A stretch of 64,000 bases of DNA from Artemia franciscana (GCF_032884065.1 NC_088867.1:31760593-31824592), one strand, 5' to 3'; shown: positions 11,440 to 24,464, numbered from the stretch's first letter. Made by a program: numbers and translations. Notes: a model not told the origin generated them from the letters alone.

Positions 11440-14400
11440 CTAAAAAAAAATTACCCATGAAATAATTTTAGAATTTCCTTTGAATTTTCGACTTAAGCCA
11501 TACATAGCGCAAGATGCATCGAATTGGTCTTTGCTTGAAACGGAACAGATTTTCCAACGAGAATGTACTTAACAAAGACACCCTATGTTATGTGTTTTTT
11601 TCATAGTTTTAATAAGGTGTATTGTAACCACCTTTCATATAAAACGCATCAATGAAAAATGAAACCCACCGCATGAAAACAACAGCAGCTAAGGTATAGA
11701 AACCTCTGTTTTCTATATAAAAGGGTAAAAAAAGAAAAACAGTCTTCTCGTTAATGGAGATTCTCAGCGTTTTCCAATTCTGTTTAATGTATAGGGTGCA
11801 ATTCCTATTTCATACAGATATAGAAGCGGAAAGGTGTGCTTGAAGTGATACTGCTATATAGAATGAAACTTAATTGGGTTCCTACTGGACCTCTAAGGAT
11901 CCTCAACTAGGCAAGTAAACACTTTAAAGCCATCTCTTTTATCCACTCCTTGCATCCTTCCGTGCTCTGGAGAGTGTATGAATTAAATACTGAATCTCCG
12001 TGGATCCTCTGTTCACAAAGGATGATCCTGGCTTTCCCCTACCTCCATTAGAGACAAGCTCCTCTTTTAAAAAGTTGAATGCTAGACTTAAGGCACTACA
12101 TCCATTTTTAAAACCCCTTTCTTCTCTCACCACCACCCACAAAAGCCTACATCGCACTTTGCGAAAAGTTAGCCAACTAGATTCTGATTCTGACTGAAAA
12201 TAGTTTTTGTTTTATTTTTTCTCAATATTTTTGGATTCTGAGGCAATTAATGAATTTTTATATTCATGTTATAAGCATTTACAGCAGAAACCATTATAGC
12301 AGAGACCTTAATAGCAGAAAATACCAAAAATAGTCACACAAAATTAATATTTTACTTAGTTTGACTACCGTATGCAATCCTGAGGTGCTGATTAAACCGA
12401 TCAAACCTGTTGATAGTTCATACATAGTAGTGAATAGAACTGAAGTCTACTTCACTTACTCATCTTATTACACCCTCTAAGCCTTATTACTCCTAGCTAC
12501 ACGAATGTGAACTGGTATTGTTTTTTCTTCTCAACTTTCATGTATTACTTGAAGTACATCTCAAGCAGCTTTCTATTTTTAAATTTCAAATTTTCAGTCA
12601 GACTGAGACAGAAGTGTTGACAAGTAGCTTCACTTTATTTGATTCAAATTCAGAATCCAGCACTGGAATTTGTTAATCAAGACTAAACTGAACTAAGTCA
12701 TTGAACAAAATTGTTGTTAAAAGTCTATATAACGAGGCTTTACAAATGACATTGAAAGAATAGGAAAATGGAGAACCGTGAGGTTTTGATATTGGGAATT
12801 GGGTTTCTAGGAATTTTCAATCAGGTTTTTAGGGATTTTGAAAAATATGAAGGGGAAACACTAGCCGGGTCCCTTTGTAAAAAAGTTTATATGCCTGAAA
12901 GACATCCTATCAAATCTGAATATCTCTAACCACAGTCTCTTTTGTCGCTTTTGGAATTAAAGCACAAGTCATAGGAGTTACTGAGCCATATTCCTAGTAT
13001 TATCTCCAAATAACCGTTCACGCAAATTCACACAAAATAAAATTTTTAAGTTCGATATCAGTTGGACACCTTAAATAAGGGCGATAATCCCAACGACATT
13101 CCCATCCCCTTCAACATGGCAATAAGAATCGCAAAACCTAACCTGACGATCAAGAGATTTATACGACAATTATGCGAAATTACGGTAAAAATTCTGAGAA
13201 TTTAATAGTTAAGTGTCCTCTAGCTCCACTCCTGTTCTATCACTTTATATTTTTTTGTAATGCTTCACTTTTTTTAATAAAAAAAAATAAATAAAAAATT
13301 AGCGTAATCTTATCATTAAATGAGATTAAAGCAGAAGATGCAATTTTCACATATAAATTGCGAACAAAGCCAATTTTTACTTTTATAGAAACCAAGAGCA
13401 ATGTCAAAATTAGCATCAATCTTGACAAAATGTATAGACATAAAGTCTACATAGGATACAACTATAACAAAATATACTGAAATTGGAAAGGTGATCTCCT
13501 TTCGAATCCCAGCTGATGTGCTAGTTGAATTTTAGATTTGTGAAGCTGAACATTCAATTATCAGTTTTCAGGCCACAACACCCTCGCCCGCGAAATCTCC
13601 GTATTTATTATGATTTCGTCCAAGGTTCTCTTTATGTTTCGTAGCGTTCACCTACTTTTATTTCATTACTTTACTAATACCAGGAGCTAGTTCACCCTTT
13701 TCACTGTTCAAGGGACCCAGGAACGATACCAGGCCTTTAAAAGCAGTTTCTAAAGGACTAAAATATCCCTTAAAGCTTCGTATTGCTTGAAGACTTGTCT
13801 TTACATATTGGCTGCTTAAAATTTGTCCCGCATCGATGTGTTCCTTCAGTATTCCCAAGAGAATCTTACAGTTTCAGATATTCTTTGACTTATATTATCT
13901 TTCCAAAATCCATATGTCCTATATCATCTTGTAGACAGGAGCGTCAATTTACGAAAGTGTGTGTGTCTGTAGGGGGAGGGGTGGGTGGACGGAGAATAGA
14001 AGGGTAAAATGTATTTTCAAGCCCAAGGAGTGGGGAATTTTCAATTAAAATACCAACAAACGTATCTTCAATAAAAATACCCAAAATGTTGCAGAAAGTA
14101 CTCTATACAAGAAGTCGAGGGACAGTGGGATCAGCCTCCTAGGTTGCCCAAGCTGCATTCTAGGTGCCATGTTCACAAGTCCATAGAAGATACCCAACCT
14201 AATCCCGTTTAAAAGGTAGATAAAAACCTTCGATTTCAGGAAAAAATATTTAAGAACTTGAGCCGAGGAATCTAGACCTGAAGGTTTCATTGACATATTC
14301 TGCTCTTACTTCAGTGGAAAATTTCGACTATTCGCTATTGTGATTTTTGTGTTAGGTCTCAATGTTTACTAGTGGATACTGCAGTGACATCTATCATGAG

Positions 14401-16572
14401 AATACATTTTATGTCGCTCGCAAAATTGAATTGAAGATGACAGGACATTCCAATCTAAAGTGGGACACGAAACAATAATATGATAATCCTTGGACAAGCT
14501 CAGTTGTTTGGATCATTTGACGAATTAATAATTTCCCTTAAGTGATTCTTTTCGTGATCTGTTTCACAGATGCGTTTAGATTCACCGGCATCCAATAGCC
14601 AAACGGTGTGGCTTGCTATCAGACTTGCAATCAGACTTGCGGAGCTAATGACCAGGTTGTTCGGAATAAAAATTATGACGAATCCTCCCCCCCCCCCATA
14701 GACTTCGAAAAATGTATTTATAACCCACCCATTTTTGTTGATTGACCCAACAGCTAGTGGTAAGCTCTTAAAGTCGTTGGAAATTAGGTTTTGTTAGTCC
14801 TATGAAAAAAAGAGATAACAATTAAGATTTTAAGATGTCAGACTGTTACACTTGCTCCCGTTTTTTCCGAATTAAATGAAGGAGTTTTAGCTAAGGGTTT
14901 GTAAGCAAACGATTTCAAATGTTAACTTCGGCAATTTGGGAACTTATTTTTATACATCCACCCCCACCTATCTTGTTCACTTTATGAGCAGTCTTGATGA
15001 ACCTAATATCAACTTAACACCTAGCTCGATTATATTATATCTAGATCTAGTTGATTTAATTAACGACAATGTATTGATAAAATTCTTCTTAAATTAATTC
15101 CAACCTAACCCCAATTTAAATAGGATAATTGCATCTTTCTTTTCATTAGATGACTTGTAGTAGAGTACTTCAGCATATATTTAAATACTCTTTCAACTGA
15201 AAATAGTGTGCCCCATCCAGAGTGTATTGAATAGTCCGGCCCCGTCCATAAACAACCTTGGTATTGATTTTTCAGATCGATGGAAATTTGTTGATAATCA
15301 AACTGTCTCAGAGACGTTACAAAAATTGAAAAAAAATAGCTCTATGGATATGGAGGGAGCAGATATTAGATAAAGCTGTTCGTAATGATGTGACAGTTAA
15401 TCCCTCGAAGTCGAAGTTTTAACAGTATTCTTAAGACTCCACGTGTTCCTGAAATGTCGATTTGTACTCTGAAACAATTGGATGTAATGGCCTCAAGTGA
15501 TTAAAAAAAGGTGAACCGCGTTATTTATATTTAAAAAATCGCATCGCAAATACTACATTCTCTCTTCTTAAATTCTTTAAAAAGTTTAGATGTCCTGATA
15601 GTACTGTTTGAGGCAACTTTCCTCTGATTTCTTACCCTAATATTTGAGTATACCTATCCTGTTTGGCATCCTAGCACCTCCAAGGAATTTTGGATGGAAA
15701 AGAGGCAGTCTAAAAAAGATGCCTAAGAATTCTTTCTAATGTGGATAAGGTTTTCTATATCTCCCTTATTCGCAGAACCAATCTGGCTGGCCTTGAGGAA
15801 AGGAGAGCAAAAATTTCTTAAGTTTCGCTAATAGTGCTTTCAATAACATAACCTCTAGAATAATTCGCTTTCCCTAGTTATTTCCTACCTTGTTCTGCTA
15901 AAAAGAAACCCAAGATAAAATTATTCACAAAAACACATAGAAGACCCCCCCCCCCCCTAAATGATTACCTGTAATAAAGATGAATCCTCCCCTTTTCTTC
16001 CCTCATCCTTTTGGTCATTCATTGTGTGAAGCTTATCTTATTATTTTTTGACGTTGACGTTCTATTTGTATAATCTAAATTACTTAAATTTCTCTACTGA
16101 TGGGTGACATTTTGTTTTTAATTTGTTTTCGAGGTTAGTTTAATGTTTCTTCCTGTTTCTGTTTTTAAGCTTGTTTTTTTCCTGTTAATTTTTTCTATTT
16201 GACATAAGAAGCAACTTAGGCTCAACAACAGCTTATGATCTCCTATTTGAAATAAATATTATCTTATCCTAATCTATTTTTTCAAGACCATAGCCAGGGA
16301 GGTTCTTCATTCCCCCCCCCCTGTTAGAAATGGAAAAGGTATTTTACACCCGTTTCACAGTCGAAAATTATAAACAAGTCCAAATCAGTACATTTTTTCA
16401 CACTGGAGGGTTGAGTCTAAAGCTCCAAGGCTTTCCCTTTACTTCTTCAAACACATTTTTGTTCAAGAATATACTCAGTGTTTTTTTCCTATTCAAAGAA
16501 AAAATTTTGCCCGAAAAAGACAGACCCCTTTACTTGCTGATTCATTATGCACATAGGAATAGCTCGACTTAC
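11440..16572 (-). other. Large intron of the secreted-protein gene
   Basis: Bounded by GTAAGT at 16572-16567 and a T-tract AG at 11441-11440, about 5.1 kb. It is AT-rich, with scattered poly-C and poly-T runs and a decayed antisense LINE at about 15230-16020. Two overlapping short open frames at 11939-12197 on opposite strands match nothing I know, and I do not call them genes. No other coding signal was seen between 11.5 and 15.2 kb. Confidence 0.6.
15230..16020 (+). mobile_element. Decayed LINE (jockey/CR1-like RT C-terminus)
   Basis: Plus-strand translation in shifting frames gives short matches to the C-terminal part of non-LTR RTs: a region like SLLKFFKKFRCPDST, then YLSCLAS*HLQGILDGKEAV in place of the usual YxCPVWHPxLTxxQSxxLExVQ, then KRCLRILSNVDKV and RTNLAGLEERRAK. 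Many stops make this an old, dead fragment. It lies antisense in the intron of the secreted-protein gene. Confidence 0.5.
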
Positions 16573-16789
16573 CGAATATCTGACTCTCATAGTATCCTGG
16601 AGTTCCATAGCTTGATGTTGGGATGCTTCTTCTGCTCTGCCTTTGGTCAACACTTACTTCATGTTCATTGATTGGCAAATCAGCTGTTATAATAAAAGGT
16701 TTGTCTGTCCGAGAGTTGGAAGAACCTCTATTGACTGGTTGGTAAGCAGGCGGGATCCTGGCTAGAGAGCAGCTTATGAAGGCGAAAAT
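16573..16789 (-). CDS. Secreted-protein gene, exon with signal-peptide tail
   Basis: The 217-base exon has an acceptor (CATTATTTTAG) at its 5' end and a strong GTAAGT donor at its 3' end. It holds 72 codons plus one base and starts with IFAFISCSLARIPPAYQPV, which reads like the hydrophobic core and cleavage region of a signal peptide (cut plausibly near SLA). A later RQSRRS could be a furin-type cleavage site. The last base joins in phase with the exon at 11439. The first exon, with the start codon and the N-terminal half of the signal, should lie above 16800; I could not find it. Secretion is inferred from the hydrophobic start; the family is unknown. Confidence 0.65.
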
Positions 16790-17428
16790 CTAAAATAATG
16801 TATAATGATAGCTACACTACCTATGCAATTATGGCTATATCCAGACTGGATTATACTAGGTTTAAATCTCGAGTTGGATCTGACTCCAGATTCCCTGTAT
16901 TCAACATACAATTTGAATCCAGACTCAAATCTAAGCTTGAAAAATAAAAACTGAAACGTGTCATATTCAGTTTTGCACCCAAAAAAGCAAAAATGGAAAC
17001 ACTTACTTACTTTTTGATTTATAAAATAGCTTTTACCACAGATGAATCAGTTTTGGCTTTTACTAGTCGGACAATTGTTCCAGTAATTTTCAAAGCTAGA
17101 GCATGGAATGGGAAGAAACCTGGTTATGTCTAACCAAGATAATTGGTCTGGTCATCTTTTGCAGCTTTGAAGTGTGTTTTCACTCCCTTTATGTCTTATG
17201 AAGATTGTTGAAAGCAATGCTTGAGTAGATTGCAAACATTACGATAGCACACCACTCTTGTTAGATCTACATTAAACTTTATTTTTCTAGTGCATTAAGA
17301 GGAATCCAGTCAAAAGGATGAAATATAGAGTCAAAATCTGTATTCGTCTACTTTCGCATTTGTCTGAATAAATGCATGTTGGATCATTTTCTCAAATTGT
17401 TTCGTATAATTAACACCAATATACATCC

Positions 17429-17433
<5 letters not shown>

Positions 17434-17507
<74 letters not shown>
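17434..17507. repeat. (TA)n microsatellite
   Basis: About 37 TA units, with a few interruptions at the left edge (CATATATATATATGTATATA). It abuts the GTATCGGGAGCACGGTGGC sequence that opens the next repeat family. Confidence 0.95.
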
Positions 17508-17509
<2 letters not shown>

Positions 17510-17510
<1 letters not shown>

Positions 17511-18095
17511 TCGGGAGCACGGTGGCTTCGCCCCTGGGCCCCAGCACTCGGCACGTGGCAACCTCCTACATATGGATTATCATTGTCACTTGTCTTCTAA
17601 TCGTAAACAATTTTAGTCTGTTTTTGGTGTCGTGAGGCCCTCACAGGCTCGACAGAGCCACCCCAGGAAAAATGCAAAGTTGTGAATTTGCCAGTTTCGA
17701 TAAGGTAGAAGACAAAAGAAAATAAGCTATATAGTTATTTCGAGTCCAGGCCCTGTCATTGCTCCACGACAGGCTTGTCTATATCGATTCCCATTGTCAC
17801 TTATCCTGTAAAGGCAGACAATATGAGCCTCTTCTTGATGTCTTGGCATCATCATAGGTTAGATACAACCATTATGGGAAAATACAAATTCTTCCTTAAA
17901 GTTATCACCTTTTTAGATCGTTTTTAGTGGCCAGAAATGTCAATGAGCCAGTTAAGAAAAATATACGAAGCCGATTTCGATACGGCCCCGGCTCTCGGCA
18001 AGTGGTAAGCTTGTATATATCTTAATTCTCGTTCTATGCAACAACCTCTAAATGAGAGAGGTTTTTTTGTCGTCACATCCTAAGGAGAATAGAGG
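17510..18095 (+). repeat. About three diverged ~220-bp tandem units
   Basis: A landmark series recurs near 17552, 17770 and 17996: GGCACGTGGCAACCTC / CGACAGGCTTGTCTATATCG / GGCAAGTGGTAAGCTTG. The first two are followed by ATTATCATTGTCACTTGTCT- and ATTCCCATTGTCACTTATCC-like sequence, and by a GATGTC(G)TG(A/G)... CTCACAGGCTCGA-type segment. Spacing is about 220 bases. No coding potential was seen. Confidence 0.5.
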
Positions 18096-19030
18096 GCTTT
18101 TCAGGGAACATATAGAACATTGAAGGGTCCTAGTGACTTGTAATAAAGAGTTGCGTTGTTTATGGAGTCTTTGATTTGTAACCTGCTGGATTTTGAGTCA
18201 CATTTTGTTGACGTCGAAGATTTTGACGGCGTTGTTAAAATATCGTAATATTTCTTTTGTTCTTCATTTTTTTTTAATCCCCCCTCTCCACGAAAAATGC
18301 CTTCCGGAAAATTTATAACCACTGACAATTCTCCACACATAATTCCATCTACGGAAAATTCTCCCACACGCGAAATTTAGCAGTCACAGAGAAAGTAAAA
18401 AAAAAACAACCTCAAAATGTCGATCAAATATCGTAAAGGCTAAAATAAAGAACAAGATATCCAAAAACATTTTTAGGACAGAGTTTGGTTTGTCGCCAAT
18501 CATTTTGACTTATAATAAAAGGACTAAAATTCTCAATTTACGATAGAATGATTATCCTTTGAAGTTTCTACGACCACGATTGGGAGGTCAGGGATGATTT
18601 AGGGGCGGCCTACCTCCTATAAAGAATAATTTTTTTTCATTTTGGGGTTTAATGTTACTTTTTACTTTCGTAATAATAGTAAAGACCAGAAATATTCCCA
18701 GAAATCAAGTAGGATTAAATATCAGTGTCTGCCTCTAACCCCCTCCCCCATCAACCCCATCCACCCTTTCCTTAGAACTAACTCTGTATTTACTTGAAGA
18801 CTAAATGAGAGTTAGGACGTTTTGCATTAAAATACCCCCAATGAGGCATATGCCCCCTCCGTAACAATAAAACAATCACAAAACTTTACTATAGAGGGTT
18901 AAAGCACTCATTTTCAAATGTTTGAGTGTATGTATTTTTTGGCAAAGCAAAATCATGGATGCGTGATGACTTTCCAAATATGAAAAAGGACTAGATGCCA
19001 AAAACGACTCTAGAACTAAGGGGCTCAGCG
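18096..19030. other. Intergenic, no feature recognised
   Basis: AT-rich sequence with poly-T, poly-C and poly-A runs. Short open frames (for example 18101-18367 and 18876-19082, minus) have no family resemblance and no convincing splice context. Confidence 0.4.
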
Positions 19031-19905
19031 AAATGCCATCAGCCGTTCCTGGGAAATTTGTATACGGCCTTCTGACAACCAAGATGCAAATAGTGTCTTT
19101 TGTTTTAATATTCGGACCCTTAGCCGGTCATAAGATATTGCAGATACGCCTCTTATGATAGCCTAGATACAGATAGTGTCTTTGGTTTAGCTCAACATGT
19201 CCCTCAAGATTCCCCGAAATTTCACCTCGATACCCTTAGTCTTTTTGGACACACACTGGATCAATTATCCCCCCTTTCCCAATGATAAATGGTACATGTT
19301 AAGAATGGATAATTTATTTCCCAGGGGCACCCCAGGAGGCATCCCTGGAGGCATAGGTACTAGACCTTGAAACTATTTTGAAAATAATGAATTTTTAAAT
19401 TTTATCGCTACAAGGGGTAGCATCTAAAAAGGCAAGAGGAGGCTGGCCAGTAGCCTTTTGTTCCTTTTTCAACTTTTCTTTCCTCTCAACATGATTTTAA
19501 AGTTCCAATTTAATACCCTTAGCCATTCCTTAGATACTGCTATTGTGCCTTTATGACAGCTCTACTCCATATAGTGTGTTTTGATTTTGTTTGACGCTCC
19601 CCTCAACCTTTTCTAAAGATTTTACTATTATACCTTTAGCCTTCTTGGTCACTCAAGAGAGAGAACAAATAAAAAGAGCAAGTAGGGGGAGAGGAGCTGG
19701 CTACCCTCCGATCTAATCTCATCTTCCCATCAACATACATTGAAAGTTCCAACCTAATACCATCAGCCGTTGCTTATATATTGCTGATGTTCCCTTTTCA
19801 CAACCAGCAAGAACAAAGTGTGTTTTGATTGTGTTTAGCCTCCCTCTCAACATTCTCCTAAAGTTTCACCCTAATACTCTAAGCTTTTTTGGAAATCCAC
19901 GATCA
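19030..19905 (+). repeat. Diverged dispersed-repeat monomers related to the LINE tail
   Basis: A monomer recurs at about 19040, 19115, 19515 and 19755: an ATACC(C/A)TTAGCC or CATCAGCCGTT start, then TTAGATA/TTATATATTGC, then a pyrimidine-rich piece ending in (C/A)AG(A/T)TGTGTTTTGATT(T/G)TG or GTGTCTTTGGTTTAGC and CCCCTCAAC. The same landmarks (CCTTAGCTATTCC, CATCCAGGC) occur in the LINE tail at 210-300, so the two are probably related. Copies are old. Confidence 0.45.
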
Positions 19906-20589
19906 AACATGCCCTCTTTTATCAATTTAAGGTGGATCTCCGAGGTTTGAAGCCAATGCTATTTTCCTATAGCAGTGAAATGCGTATTAACAGCAGACAC
20001 GAGCAGATTCTTTGATGAAAAAATTTTTGTGGCTTCATTGAAAGCTTTAACATGAATAGGCCGAACAAATTCGCATTTTTTTTCTTTAGAGCTTCATAAA
20101 AAATTAATTAGTGGGGACACCTCTAATTTTTAAAAGTAGTAATAAAATTACTTTTAGAAGATGTAGAGAATTGTAAAGTAGCCTCTCGATTTGCCACAAG
20201 ATTTCAAAATTTTTGGCCGGGAATTTTTTTTTTATTATCATCAGTTTCCTTTAAAATTTGCTATTTAAGATATCCTTCCTTTACTATTTAAAAGAGTTGT
20301 ACTAATTATACAGCCTTGATTTTTGTGTCATTTTGTAGATCTTATACTGATTAATAATCCCAAAGATTCTTAAGTTTGTAGTTATAAGAGATGATTTTTA
20401 GCAATAATTCTTAGTATTCAAGATTTTCCCCTTTCTCATTGGCTTAAGCACTCCTTAAGGGGTTTGCCAGAATATCATTAAGAATGTTGACATCTCCTTA
20501 TTATTACGACCAGATTTAAAAGGAAGTTGAAAACATGTATAATTGGCAACAACACCTTGAGGCAATATCATTTTTAACACCTCATACGA

Positions 20590-21220
20590 ATGGAATTTGT
20601 TAGGTTACACAGCTGTTACAAAGCAGATAAAATTATTGGCCTTTAAAAGTAAAGAAACACCGATTGTAGGCCTATAAAATGTATGAACATTATTTTTAAA
20701 AAGAACATCATTCTTAAAAACATATCATTTTAAACATTATTGGCCTTTAAAAGTAAAGAAACACCGATTGTAGACCTATAAAATGTATGAACATTATTTT
20801 TAAAAAGAACATTATTCTTAAAAACAAATCATTTTAAACATTATTGGCCTTTAAAAGTAAAGAAACACCGATTGTACGCCTATAAAGTGTATGTACTTTA
20901 TTTTTAAAAAGAACAATATTCTTAAAGACATATTATTTTAAATATTATTGGCCTTTAAAAGTAAAGAAACACTGATTGTAGGCCTTTAAAATGCATGAAC
21001 ATTATTTTTAAAAAGAAAGTTATTCTTAAAAAGAACATTATTCTTAAAAACACATTATTTTAAACATTATCGGCCTTTAAAGGTAAAGAAATAGCGATTT
21101 TAGGCCTATAAAATGTATGAATATTATTTTAAAAAAAGAACGTTATTCTTTAAAACACATTATTTTAAACATTATTGGCTCTTAAAAGTAAAGAAACGCC
21201 TATAAAATATACGAACATTA
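20590..21220 (+). repeat. Tandem array, ~104-bp unit, five to six copies
   Basis: The motif TTGGCCTTTAAAAGTAAAG recurs with GGCC at about 20638, 20742, 20846, 20950 and 21072, and as a variant (TTGGCTCTTAAAAGTAAAG) near 21175. Spacing is 104 bases three times, then about 122 because of an 18-base internal duplication (the AAAGAACATTATTCTTAA part), then about 104. Each unit also holds GAAACACCGATTGTAGGCC and TATAAAATGTATGAACATT. Copies 1-4 are nearly identical; later ones are more worn. Confidence 0.92.
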
Positions 21221-21544
21221 TTTTTTTTTATCTAAAGTTGTAGGATATTCGTCCATTTTAGTTCCACGGGATCTCATTTTATTCCCAATAGTGCCGTATC
21301 TTAGAATATTTTGGTTTTTCCCCAACATCTCATATAGTTGACGATTTATAGGCTCGTTCATAAATGACTGATTACCCCGGTTTGGAACCGCGGTAATCAT
21401 ATACTTTGCTTTACGGAGTTAAAGTCATATGTTCCTGAAGGTACATAATAAACATTGGGCAATCTTGCCCTGGGGTCATAAATACAGGTAAGGGAGGAAG
21501 GAAACCTCTTAGGGGTATTTAATAAATTTTTGAATCTACTTATA

Positions 21545-24446
21545 TTTATATACTATTCGTCAAAAACAAGAGCTAAGAGCTCATATGGCACTTGTGACGA
21601 GCTCAAGAGGAGCCAAGAACCAAGAGCTCATGTGATATGAGCTCTAGTAAAATTCTAAGAATCAATAGCTTGCTTTAAGAGAAAAATCAAAGGCTTAATG
21701 CCGGTCGGGATTTTAAACAAGAGCTCTGAGACACGAGGTCCTTCTAAATCTCAAAATTCATTAAGATCCGATCTCCCATTTGTAAGTTAAAAATACCTCA
21801 ATTTTTCTAATTTTTCCTCTCCCTTCAGCCCCCAAGATGGTCAAATTGGGGAAAACAACTGTAAAGAGTCAATTAGTGCAGCTCCCTGACATGCCTACCA
21901 ATTTTCATCGTCCTAGCACGTCCGGAAGCGCCAAAATCACCAAAGCACTGAACCACACCACCTAAGTCCCCCAAGGAAAGCGGATCCAGTCCGGTTACGT
22001 CAATTACGTATCTACGGCGTTTATAAGCGTTTTCCAAGTTTTCTGTTTTCCCCCTCCAACTCCCCCCCCCCCCAATGTCAATAGATCTGGTCGGTATTTA
22101 AAAGAAGAGCTTTGAGACATGAGTTTTTTTTAATTATCAGATTTTATTAAGATCCGGTCACCCATTCTTAAGTTAAAAACACTTCAATTTTTCTAATTTT
22201 TCCAAATTAACAACTTCCAGCTCCCCCAAAGAGAACGGATCTATACCAATAATGTCAATCTCGTATCTAAAGCTTGTGCTTATTCTTCCCATCAAGTTTC
22301 ATTCCGATCTCTCCACTCTAAGCGTTTTCCAAGATTTCCGGTTTCCAAGGTTTCTGTTTTTCCCTCCAACCCTCTATATCCTTGGATCCAATTCGAATTG
22401 AAAATGGATTATCTGAGACATAAGATTCTTCTATATATTAAGTTTCATTAAGATCCTATCACCCATTTGTAAGATACCTCGATTTTCACGTTTTCCAAGA
22501 ATTCCGGTTTCCCCCTCCAGCTCCCTTCAATGTCACCGGATCTGGTCGGGATTTAAAATGAGAGTTTTAAAGCACAAGATCCTTCTAGATATCAAATTTC
22601 ATTAAGATCTGAACACCCGTTCGGAAGTTACAAATACCTCATTTTTTCTGATTTTACCGAATTACTCCCCCCCCCACTCCACCAAAGAGAGCAGATCCGA
22701 GCCGGTTATGTCAGTCACCTATCTTGGACGTGTGCTTATTCGTTCCACCAAGTTTCATCCTGATCTCTCCGCTTTAAGCGTTTTCCAATATTTCCCCCCC
22801 CCCTAATGACACTGGATCTGGTAGGGATTTAAAATGGGAGATCTGGGTTTCGAGGTCCTTCTAAATATGAAATTTCATTAAGGTACGATCGCTCTTTCAT
22901 AAGTTAAAACACCTAATTTTGTGTATTTTTTTTAGAATTAACCCTCCCCCTCCCCCCAACTCCCCTAAAGAGAGCAGATCCGTTCCGGCTATGTCCATCC
23001 CGTTTCTAGGACACGTGCTTATTTTTACCATCAAGTTTCATCACGACCCCTATACTCTAAGCGTTTTCTGAGACATGCTATCCTTGGAAATATCAAATTT
23101 CAATAAGGTCCAATCTCTCCTTCGTAAGTTGAAAATACCTTATTTTTTTATTTTTCAGAATTAACCCTCCTCCTCCCAACTCTCCCGAAGAGAGCAGATC
23201 CGTTCCAGTTGCGTCAATCTCATATCTAGGACTTACGATGGTTTTTACCACCAAGTTTCATTCCGATCCCCCCACTCTATGCGTTTCCCATAATTTTTGG
23301 TTCCCCCTTCCAGTTTCCCCCCAATATCACCGGATCCGTTCGGAATTTAAAATAAGAGCTATGAGACACGATATCCTTCCAAACATCAAATTTCATTGAT
23401 ATCTGATGACTCTTTCCTAAGTTAAAAATACCTCATTTTTTCTAATTTGTCGGAATTAACCCTTCCCCCCCAACTCCCCCAAAGAGAGTGGATCCGTCCA
23501 GTTACGTCAATCACGTATCTACGATATTTGCTTATTCTACCCACCAAGTTTTATCCCGATATCTTCACTCTAATCATTTTCCAAGATTTTTGGTTTCCCC
23601 CTCCGCCTCTGGCCACTGTCACCAGATCTTGTCAGGGTTTGTAACAAGAGTGCTGAAGCACAAGATCCTTCTAAATATAAAGTTTCATTAAGATTTTATC
23701 ACCCGTCCATAAATTACAAATACCTCATTTTTCTAATTTTTCCAAGTTACCCTCCCCCCAACTCTCCCAAAGAGTGCGGATCTGGTCCAGTTACGGCGGT
23801 TACGTATCTTGGATGTGTGCTTATTCTTCCCACCAAATTTCATCCTGACCTCTTCACTCTGAGCGTTTTCCAAGACTTCTGGTCCCGCCCCCACAACTCC
23901 CCCCAATGAAACTGGATTCAGTCAGATCTAAAATAAAAGATCTGAGTTGCAAGATCCTTCTAAATATGAGATTTCATTAAGATTCGATCACTCCTTCGTA
24001 ACTTAAAAATACCTCATTTTTTCGAATTAACCGTCCCTCCACTCCCCCCTACAGACGGTCGAGTCGGATAAATGATTATTTCTAATTTAATCTTGTCAGG
24101 TACAGATTTTTCTCATTTTTCACAATTAACCCCCCTCCATACTTCTCCAAAGAGAGCGGACCCATTCCGAATATGTCAATCACGTATCTAGGATTTGTTC
24201 TCATTTTTTCCACCAAGTTTCAAACCGGTCTTTTTTTCTGAATTAACCGTCTCCCCACTCCCCACAGATGATCGAATTGGGAAAACGACTATTTCTAATT
24301 TAATCTAGTCTGGTTCCTGATACGCCTGGCAAATTTCATCGTCCTAGCTTATCTGGAAGTGACTAAACTAGCAAAACAGGGAAAGACAGACAGACAGACT
24401 GACAGAATTTACGATCACTATATGTCACTTTGTAAATACAAAGTGC
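21545..24446 (+). repeat. Large tandem array, ~290-bp unit, about nine copies
   Basis: Each unit holds, in order, GA(C)GAG(A/G)TCCTTCTAAAT, TTTCATTAAGATC(C/T)GATC, TAAGTTAAAAATACCTCA, a pyrimidine run (CCCCAACTCCCCC), AAAGAGAGCGGATCCG, TATGTCAATCACGTATCTAG, CACCAAGTTTCATCC, TCTAAGCGTTTTCCAAG and CACCGGATCTGGTCGG. The GGATCC-type marker falls near 21970, 22235, 22690, 22975, 23192, 23485, 23775 and 24150. The array opens with an AAGAGCTAAGAGCTCATATG cap and closes with a GACAGACAGACAGACTGACAG run and a hairpin (CACTTTGT AAAT ACAAAGTG, about 24427-24446). The caps suggest a mobile element with internal tandem repeats. An inverted shorter relative lies at 55.0-56.5 kb. Confidence 0.85.
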
Positions 24447-24464
24447 CACAAAAACTTACTAATA

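Noticed and set aside
11939-12197. Overlapping 72- and 65-codon frames on opposite strands
   Set aside because: Mutually antisense, inside an intron, no family resemblance and no supporting splice signals.
16990-17040. Possible first exon of the secreted-protein gene (donor GTAAGTAAGT on the minus strand)
   Set aside because: The frame that would join the next exon meets a stop before any ATG.
20590-21220. CRISPR-like array
   Set aside because: The units are continuous tandem copies of 104 bases without unique spacers, in a eukaryotic genome; it is a minisatellite.
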